The notes under the pieces: generated by a model
Database searches by the model: none
Told to the model about the DNA's origin: nothing
Seen by the model: the letters and a program-made list of their open reading frames with translations, nothing else
In this document: piece after piece, positions 58,726 to 64,000 of the stretch
How the letters are laid out: every line of letters starts with the position of its first letter
How positions within the stretch are numbered: position 1 is the first letter of the stretch
Translations under genes and position numbers: made by a program
Assembly: GCA_036522155.1 (NCBI GenBank)
Contig: DATDGI010000072.1
Span: 1 to 64,000, forward strand
Reading direction: 5' to 3'
DNA: 64,000 bases
DNA from: UBA9676 sp036522155
Lineage (GTDB): Bacteria > Actinomycetota > Actinomycetes > Streptosporangiales > Streptosporangiaceae

Positions 58726-60560
58726 AACGCCTCCTCGGGCAGTTCCATTAGGTCGAGCGTGGTCTCCTCGGTCTGGGCGCGGTCCAGCGCCAGTCGCGGC
58801 AGCACCGTCTGTGCGAAGAACCGCGCGGTTGCCAGCTTGCCCTGGTAGAAGGCCCGGTCGCGGTCGCTCAGGCCGGACTCGCCGTCTGCGTCCAGCGCGG
58901 CCAGCGCGATCTCGGCCTGCCGGGCGAGCAGCCAGCCAATGACCAGGTCGCCCAGCGCCATGAGCAGCCGGGTGGTGTTCAGGCCCGCCCGATAGATCTC
59001 CTCCGGCCGCTCCAGCGAGGCCATCGCGTACCCGGTCATGGCCGTCACCATGGCCTCGATATCGGCGACCGCCCGGGCCAGGGCGGCGCGTTCCGGCTTC
59101 AGGCGCCCGTTCCCCGACTCGCTCGCGGCAAATTCGGTGATGGCACCGAGCAGCGCCCGCAGGGCGCTGCCTTCGTTACGAATGATCTTCCTGAAGAAGA
59201 GATCGAGCCCCTGGATCGCGGTGGTGCCCTCGTACAGGCTGTCGATCTTGGCGTCGCGGATGTACTGCTCGATCGGGTAGTCCTGCAGGAACCCCGAGCC
59301 GCCCAGGGTCTGCAGCGACAGCGTCAGCATCTCGTAGGCGCGCTCCGAGCCCACGCCCTTGACCACCGGCAGCAGCAGGTCGTTCAGACCGGCCGCGGCC
59401 TCGTCGGTCTCGCCGCGCGCGGCCGCCATCCGGAGCGCGTCCTGCTGGGTAGCGGTGTAGAGCACCAGCGCGCGCATGCCCTCGGCGTAGGCCTTCTGCA
59501 TCATGAGCATCCGGCGCACGTCAGGGTGGTGGATGATCGTCACCCGCGGCGCGGACTTGTCCGCCTGCTGGGTGAGGTCGGCGCCCTGGACCCGGGTCCG
59601 GGCGAACTCCAGCGCGGTCAGGTAGCCCGCCGACAGGGTGGCGATCGCCTTGGTGCCGACCATCATCCGGGCGTTCTCGATGATCATGAACATCTGGCGA
59701 ATGCCGTCGTGCACGTCGCCGACCAGGGTGCCGACCGCCGGGCGATGCGCACCGAACGTCAGCTCACAGGTGGTCGAGGCCTTGAGGCCCATCTTGTGCT
59801 CGACATTGGTCACCTCCACCCCGTTCCGGTCACCGAGGTTGCCGCCGGAATCCACCAGGTACTTGGGCACCAGGAACATGGACAGGCCCTTGGTGCCGGG
59901 ACCGTGGCCCTCCGGGCGGGCCAGCACCAGGTGGAAGATGTTCTCCGACATGTCGTGCTCGGCGCTGGTGATGAACCGCTTCACGCCCTCGATGTGCCAG
60001 GTGCCGTCCGGCTGCTCGATGGCACGGGTCCGGCCCGCGCCCACGTCCGAGCCGGCGTCCGGCTCGGTCAGCACCATGGTCGCGGTCCAGTTGCGGTCGA
60101 TCGCCCACTGCGCGAACTGCTTCTGCCACGGGGTGCCGAGCCGCCATAGGACCTGGGCGAACATCGGGCCGCCCGAGTACATCCAGACCGCCGGGTTGGC
60201 CCCCAGCACCAGCTCGGCCACCGCCCAGCCGAGCGAGCGGGGGGCGCTGATCCCGCCGAGTTCGGCGGGCAGGTCGAGCCGGAACCATTCGGAGTCCATG
60301 AACGCCCGGAAGGAGCGCTTGAACGCGTCCGGCATGGTGACCGTGCCGGTGGCCGGGTCGAACTCCGGCGGATGACGGTCGCCCTCGGCGAAGGACTCGG
60401 CCAGCGGGCCGACGGCGAGCCGGTTCACCTCGTCCAGGATGCTCCGGGCGGTGCCGGTGTCGACGTCGGCGAACGGCTCGGTGCCCAGCACATCCTGACG
60501 GCGCAGCAGCTCGAACAGGTTGAACTCGATGTCGCGCAGGTTGCTCTTGTAGTGATCCAT
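58722..60560 (-). CDS. acyl-CoA dehydrogenase (FadE5-like)
   Basis: From the ATG at 60560 the protein is 612 residues, beginning [20 protein letters not shown], the start typical of this long ACAD class. FAD- and substrate-binding parts are [20 protein letters not shown] and [11 protein letters not shown]; the catalytic Glu lies in [11 protein letters not shown]. The C-terminal 130 residues form the extra alpha-helical domain of the FadE5/AidB-like group. It oxidises acyl-CoA at the alpha-beta carbons in fatty-acid breakdown. It is divergent from the double-domain ACAD gene across a probable shared operator. Confidence 0.9.
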   Translation of the reverse strand: MDHYKSNLRDIEFNLFELLRRQDVLGTEPFADVDTGTARSILDEVNRLAVGPLAESFAEGDRHPPEFDPATGTVTMPDAFKRSFRAFMDSEWFRLDLPAELGGISAPRSLGWAVAELVLGANPAVWMYSGGPMFAQVLWRLGTPWQKQFAQWAIDRNWTATMVLTEPDAGSDVGAGRTRAIEQPDGTWHIEGVKRFITSAEHDMSENIFHLVLARPEGHGPGTKGLSMFLVPKYLVDSGGNLGDRNGVEVTNVEHKMGLKASTTCELTFGAHRPAVGTLVGDVHDGIRQMFMIIENARMMVGTKAIATLSAGYLTALEFARTRVQGADLTQQADKSAPRVTIIHHPDVRRMLMMQKAYAEGMRALVLYTATQQDALRMAAARGETDEAAAGLNDLLLPVVKGVGSERAYEMLTLSLQTLGGSGFLQDYPIEQYIRDAKIDSLYEGTTAIQGLDLFFRKIIRNEGSALRALLGAITEFAASESGNGRLKPERAALARAVADIEAMVTAMTGYAMASLERPEEIYRAGLNTTRLLMALGDLVIGWLLARQAEIALAALDADGESGLSDRDRAFYQGKLATARFFAQTVLPRLALDRAQTEETTLDLMELPEEAF

Positions 60561-60605
60561 CGCCACCCCCGCTTCTGGCCGGCCGGCCATTGGCCGCCCG
60601 TACCC

Positions 60606-60642
60606 TACTCGTGAGTAACTAGTCTTATGCTACCCGCTGGTA
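60606..60642. promoter_or_regulatory. pair of palindromes between divergent acyl-CoA dehydrogenase genes
   Basis: TACTC-GT-GAGTA (60606-60617) and TACC-CGCT-GGTA (60631-60642) have centres 25 bp apart, and both are followed by ACTA, so GTAACTA occurs twice. They lie 46 bases upstream of one start and 100 of the other. The form is that of paired sites for a TetR-type repressor of fatty-acid genes; no such regulator gene is in the window. Confidence 0.6.
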
Positions 60643-60741
60643 ACTAACCTTTCAACCGGGGTTCCTCCTGGGCCGACGGCGACCTACAGTGAGCCGCAGC
60701 GACCGGAATGTCCGGACTGGCGGCGGCCGGGGAGGTGGGCG

Positions 60742-62964
60742 ATGGCTCTGGCCCTGACCGAGGAACATCTGGCCCTGGCGGAGTCGGTCCGCGGCTGGGC
60801 CCGGCGGGCGGCACCCGGCGAGGCGGTCCGGGCGGCGGTGGCGGCCGGGGACGGCGGGGCCGCGCTCTATGCCTCGTCGCTCCGGGCCGGCCTGGCCGGG
60901 CAGGGCCTGCTCGGGCTGCACCTGCCCGAGGCGCTGGGCGGGCAGGGTTTCGGGCTGCCCGAACTGGCCATCGCGGTCGAGGAACTGGGGCGCGCCCTGC
61001 TGCCGGGTGGTTTCCTGCCGACGGTGCTGGCCAGTGCGGTACTGGCCCAGGCCCGCACCGATGAGCTGCATGGGCTGGTCAAGGACATGGCGGCGGGCAC
61101 CCTCACCGGCGCGGTGGGACTGGCCGCGGGCATCCAGGCGGAGGCGCCGGACGGCGCGAGCGGGCCAGCCGGCCCGGGCGCGCTGGTCATCGACGGCAGC
61201 TGCGGGCCGGTGCCGGGCGCCTGCCTGGCCGGGCTGCTGATCTTGCCGGTGGCCCGCGGCGACGAGCGGATCTGGGTGGCGGTGGATGCCGCCGACCTGG
61301 AGATCTCTTCGGTGAGCAGCCTGGATCTGGCCCGCCCGGCCGGACGGGTGCGCGCGGACCGGCTGACAGTGCCGCCCGGCCGGGTGCTCGGCGGCCTGCC
61401 ACCGGCCCTGGTGACGTCGCTGGCGGCGGCCCTGCTCGGAGCCGAGGCCTGCGGCATCGCCGACTGGGCGGTCGCCACCGCCGCCGGGTACGCCAGGATC
61501 CGCCACCAGTTCGGCCGGCCCATCGGCCAGTTCCAGGCGGTCAAGCACCGCTGTGCCTGGATGCTCACGCAGGCGGAACAGGCGGCCGCCGCGGTCTGGG
61601 ACGCGGCCGCCGCGCTGGCGGACTCCGGGCTCACCCCGGACGGCGAGTCCGCCGCCGCGGTGGCCGCGGTGGTGGCCATCGACGCCGCCGTCACCTGCAC
61701 GCATGAGTGCATCCAGGTGCTGGGCGGCATCGGCTACACCTGGGAGCACGACGCCCACCTGTACTACCGGCGGGCGCTGTCGCTGCGGGCCGTCCTGGGT
61801 GATTCCGGCGAGTGGGCGCGGCGGGTGGCCGGGCTGGCGCTGGCGGGCGATCGCCGGCAGGTCCGCATCGACCTGCCCGCCGATGCCGAGCCGGTCCGCG
61901 CCGGGGTGCGGGCGGCACTGGCCGAGATCGCCGCCGCGCCGCCTGCCGACCGGGCCGGGCGGCTGGCGGCCGGTGGCTGGGTGACCCCGCACCTGCCGCC
62001 GCCGTGGGGACGGGCGGCCGGCCCGCTGGAGCAGCTGGTCATCGCCGAGGAGATGCGGGCCGCCAGGCTGCGCGCGCCGGGGATGGCCATCGGCGCCTGG
62101 GTGGTGCCGGCCCTGGTCCAGTACGGGACGCCCGAGCAGCAGGCCCGCTTCCTGCCCGCCACCTTGCGCGGCGAGACGATCTGGTGCCAGCTGTTCAGCG
62201 AGCCGGGGGCCGGCTCGGATCTGGCCGGGCCGACCACCCGGGCCGAGCGCGCGGACGGCGGCTGGCGGCTGACCGGCCAGAAGATCTGGACCTCGCTGGC
62301 CAAGGAGGCGGCCTGGGCGATCTGCGTGGCCCGCACCGACCCGGACGCGCCCCGGCACGACGGCATCACCTATTTCCTGGTCGACATGGCTTCGCCCGGG
62401 GTGCAGGTGCGCCCGCTGCGGGAGATGACCGGCGACGAGCTGTTCAACGAGGTCTTCCTGGACGAGGTGTTCGTGCCGGACGATCTGGTGGTCGGCGGGG
62501 TGAACCAGGGCTGGCGGGTGGCCCGCACCACCCTGGCCAACGAGCGGGTGTCGCTGTCGCAGTCGTGGACGTTCGGCTCCGGCGTGCCGGAACTGGTGAC
62601 CGCAGTGCAGGGCCTGGGTGAGGACGCCGGGCCGGCGGTGCTGGAGCGGGCCGGGCGGCTGATCGCCGAGGGGCACGCCATCGACCTGCTGGGCATCCGG
62701 GTCACCCGCAAACAGCTGTCGGGCACCGAGCCGGGCGCCACCGGCAGCGTGCGGAAGCTGCTCGGGATGCGGTACGCCCAGCAGGTGGCCGAGGAATGCT
62801 GGCGGCTGGCCGGCCCGGACGGGGCGCTCGGGGATGGCCGCTGGCCGCGGGCGGTGCTGTTCACCCGGGCGCTGACCATCGGCGGCGGCACCACCGACAT
62901 CCAGCTGAACATCATCGGCGAGCGGCTCCTGGGCCTGCCGCGGGATCCGGAACCCGGCGGCTGA
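60742..62964 (+). CDS. acyl-CoA dehydrogenase with two fused ACAD domains (FadE34-like)
   Basis: The 740-residue protein is two ACAD units in tandem: residues 1 to about 380 (LHLPEALGGQGFGLPELAIA, IRHQFGRPIGQFQAVKHRCA, VLGGIGYTWEHDAHLYYRRA) and 385-740 (IWCQLFSEPGAGSDLAGPTT, WRLTGQKIWTSLAKEA, TIGGGTTDIQLNIIGERLLG). Each ACAD heterotetramer subunit pair of mycobacterial steroid-degrading enzymes is here one chain. In the second half the usual catalytic Glu of the YEGT motif is Gly (IGGGT), so the base must lie elsewhere or the half is mainly structural. GGGAGG lies six to seven bases before the ATG. Confidence 0.88.
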   Translation: MALALTEEHLALAESVRGWARRAAPGEAVRAAVAAGDGGAALYASSLRAGLAGQGLLGLHLPEALGGQGFGLPELAIAVEELGRALLPGGFLPTVLASAVLAQARTDELHGLVKDMAAGTLTGAVGLAAGIQAEAPDGASGPAGPGALVIDGSCGPVPGACLAGLLILPVARGDERIWVAVDAADLEISSVSSLDLARPAGRVRADRLTVPPGRVLGGLPPALVTSLAAALLGAEACGIADWAVATAAGYARIRHQFGRPIGQFQAVKHRCAWMLTQAEQAAAAVWDAAAALADSGLTPDGESAAAVAAVVAIDAAVTCTHECIQVLGGIGYTWEHDAHLYYRRALSLRAVLGDSGEWARRVAGLALAGDRRQVRIDLPADAEPVRAGVRAALAEIAAAPPADRAGRLAAGGWVTPHLPPPWGRAAGPLEQLVIAEEMRAARLRAPGMAIGAWVVPALVQYGTPEQQARFLPATLRGETIWCQLFSEPGAGSDLAGPTTRAERADGGWRLTGQKIWTSLAKEAAWAICVARTDPDAPRHDGITYFLVDMASPGVQVRPLREMTGDELFNEVFLDEVFVPDDLVVGGVNQGWRVARTTLANERVSLSQSWTFGSGVPELVTAVQGLGEDAGPAVLERAGRLIAEGHAIDLLGIRVTRKQLSGTEPGATGSVRKLLGMRYAQQVAEECWRLAGPDGALGDGRWPRAVLFTRALTIGGGTTDIQLNIIGERLLGLPRDPEPGG

Positions 62965-62974
62965 CTCGGCCCCC

Positions 62975-63008
62975 GCTGACCGGCGGTCAGCCCGCCGCTG
63001 ACGGGCTG
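62975..63008 (+). terminator. overlapping hairpins after the double ACAD gene
   Basis: GCTGACC-GGC-GGTCAGC (62975-62991) and CAGCCCG with CGGGCTG (62988-63008) overlap, so only one can form at a time. They begin 11 bases after the stop codon. The nested form also resembles a switch, but termination is simpler. Confidence 0.5.
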
Positions 63009-63080
63009 CCTGGCGGCCGCGGATAACGGTTCAGAGCTGGCTAAGCGGCCGTGTCATCCCAGCCTGCCCGTCACGCGTCT

Positions 63081-63106
63081 TACTGGGGTGAATCCTCATA
63101 CTGGGG
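63081..63106 (+). promoter_or_regulatory. direct repeat TACTGGGG upstream of the secreted protein gene
   Basis: TACTGGGG occurs at 63081-63088 and 63099-63106, 18 bases apart, each followed by an AT-richer stretch with ATTCAT or GAATCC. It lies about 90-110 bases upstream of the ATG at 63192, in the expected promoter or operator zone. Confidence 0.35.
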
Positions 63107-63128
63107 CATTCATACCGCCAGCACCGCG

Positions 63129-63159
63129 GCGGCTTACCGTCCTACGCCGGTAAAGCCGC
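63129..63159 (+). promoter_or_regulatory. 5' UTR hairpin before the secreted protein gene
   Basis: GCGGCTTACCG (63129-63139) pairs with CGGTAAAGCCGC (63148-63159) with one bulged A and an 8-base loop, 32 bases upstream of the start codon. It may affect mRNA stability or translation. Confidence 0.4.
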
Positions 63160-63191
63160 ACCCCCACTCGGCCTGACTGGAGGCTCAACCG

Positions 63192-64000
63192 ATGTCCCCA
63201 CGGGGTTCCCTGCTTGCCCGCCGCCCTTCCGCCCGGCGGCTGGTGATCGCCGTGACCGGGCTCGCGCTCGCCTTGGGCGCCCTGCCCGCGGTTACCGGCG
63301 CCCTCCTCGTTGGCTCGGCCGCCAGCGCCGGGGCCGACGACTTCACCGTTGCGCAGAACAGCAGCCGGACCGGGTGGGATCCGAACGAGCCGCTGCTTTC
63401 CCCTTCGGCGGTGCAGACGTTTTCCACCTCCCCGCGGGTCAATGTCAGCGTCAGCGGGGTGGTCGAGGCGCAGCCATTGATGATCCACTCGCTGAACGAG
63501 GTCGTCGTCGCCACCGAGAACGACTACGTGTACGGCATCACCGCCACCGGGCCGTCCGCGGGCCATGTCAACTGGTCAGACAAGCTGGGCAGCCCGTACG
63601 ACCTCGCCAAGGACTCCACCTTCACCAAGTGCACCGACCTGGTCCCGAACATCGGCGTGACCGGGACCCCGGTCTACAGCGACCCGGCTGCCGGCGGCAC
63701 CGGCGACCTGTACATGTTCGCCAACATCGTCGACCCGGGCACGAACACGCCCCACTACTACCTGGTCGGGGTGAACGCCACCACCGGGGCAGTCGACCAG
63801 AAGATCCACGTGAGTGGCCGGCCCAGCAACGACTCGAACATCAAGTTCAGCGCCAAGTACGAGTTGCAACGGCCCGGCATGCTGCTGGCCAGCGACGGCT
63901 CGCTCTGGGCCGCGTTCGGCTCGCACTGCGACCACAAGCCCTACGCCGGGTACGTGGCGCGGGTGGTCCCGTCCACCGGTGCGTTCACCCTGTGGACCGA
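63192..64000 (+). CDS. secreted beta-propeller-like (PQQ-repeat-like) protein, N-terminal part
   Basis: The frame opens with an ATG at 63192, eight bases after GGAGG, and is still open at the end of the window (269 codons seen). A long twin-Arg-like signal peptide (RRPSARRLVIAVTGLALALG) ends near AASAGADDF (about residue 48). The mature part has blade-like repeats such as VEAQPLMIHSLNEVVVATEN, VYGITATGPSAGHVNWSDKL and YYLVGVNATTGAVDQKI, similar to PQQ-like (BamB-type) propellers. Two cysteines (TKCTD and SHCDH) could form a disulphide. The repeat type does not itself prove PQQ binding. Function unknown. Confidence 0.72.
   Translation, partial: MSPRGSLLARRPSARRLVIAVTGLALALGALPAVTGALLVGSAASAGADDFTVAQNSSRTGWDPNEPLLSPSAVQTFSTSPRVNVSVSGVVEAQPLMIHSLNEVVVATENDYVYGITATGPSAGHVNWSDKLGSPYDLAKDSTFTKCTDLVPNIGVTGTPVYSDPAAGGTGDLYMFANIVDPGTNTPHYYLVGVNATTGAVDQKIHVSGRPSNDSNIKFSAKYELQRPGMLLASDGSLWAAFGSHCDHKPYAGYVARVVPSTGAFTLWT

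Noticed and set aside
60652..62676. 674-codon minus-strand open frame.
   Set aside because: Antisense shadow of the double ACAD gene.
63083..63096. GGGGTGAATCC resembles the conserved core of ydaO (c-di-AMP) riboswitches, which occur before secreted cell-wall enzymes.
   Set aside because: The other conserved parts (GGAACC, GGGATACC-like, CAGCTAAC) are absent, and the repeat TACTGGGG explains it better.
63192..64000. A PQQ-dependent dehydrogenase as client of the pqq operon.
   Set aside because: Only propeller-like strands are seen; the cofactor-binding residues of quinoprotein dehydrogenases are not visible, and the gene is 49 kb away and cut by the window end.

Overview
The window is very GC-rich (nearly all codons end in G or C), gene-dense DNA from an actinomycete. 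Pointers to a filamentous, differentiating member of the class are a BldC regulator, a four-gene conservon (histidine-kinase-like CvnA, roadblock CvnB, DUF742 CvnC, GTPase CvnD), two F420-type luciferase-like oxidoreductases, a GC-rich but TANNNT-type -10 promoter style with leaderless starts, and a bldC-hypothetical-amino acid dehydrogenase-DUF3073-purM-purF-purL neighbourhood that matches the streptomycete arrangement. The long Ala/Pro-rich linkers and the frequent 4-bp stop/start overlaps fit the same group. I cannot name the genus.

Layout. 1-4041: 3' end of queA, a DUF5996 gene, a DUF2000/LLM-oxidoreductase pair on the minus strand, and a TIGR04222 membrane protein. 4338-9160: a tight four-gene plus-strand operon (APC permease, nucleotidyltransferase, metallophosphoesterase, class III aminotransferase) with no function I can name. 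14349-9170 (minus): a complete PQQ operon, pqqA-pqqC-pqqDE fusion-pqqB, running directly into an ABC-2 type exporter (ATPase and permease). 16885-14567 (minus): an NB-ARC/TPR regulator-like protein. 17083-20556: the conservon. 20725-27353: a possible accessory or defence segment with a 1349-residue DUF4011/SF1-helicase/endonuclease protein, a histone-H1-like basic protein, a C5 DNA methyltransferase and a class II aldolase remnant. 27399-38824: metabolic and transport genes, including an M24-fold protein lacking most metal ligands, an amino-acid ABC transporter operon, a membrane-anchored hydrolase-like protein, ArfB and MscL. 40568-38802 (minus): a family A DNA polymerase-like protein. 40700-43538: a possibly frameshifted secreted protein and a long disordered protein. 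44020-54558: the bldC/amino acid dehydrogenase/DUF3073/purine block, in which purS, an RsbW-like ATP-binding protein, purQ, purL, an SCP2-like gene, purF and purM all run on the minus strand. 54744-58725: 2-oxoacid dehydrogenase E1alpha, E1beta and E2 plus a Dabb protein. 58722-62964: two divergent acyl-CoA dehydrogenase genes around a paired-palindrome operator candidate. 63192-end: the start of a secreted beta-propeller-like protein.

The strongest candidates for something new are the PQQ operon with its own ABC-2 exporter, an unusually long PqqA and a PqqD-PqqE fusion; the helicase-nuclease/H1-like/C5-methyltransferase segment; the permease-nucleotidyltransferase-phosphoesterase-aminotransferase operon; and the M24-fold protein that has lost most metal ligands. 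Several strong hairpins at convergent gene ends, including a perfect 32-bp palindrome and a 19-bp-stem hairpin, are probable terminators; none has an evident T tract. No rRNA, tRNA, CRISPR array or insertion sequence was seen.
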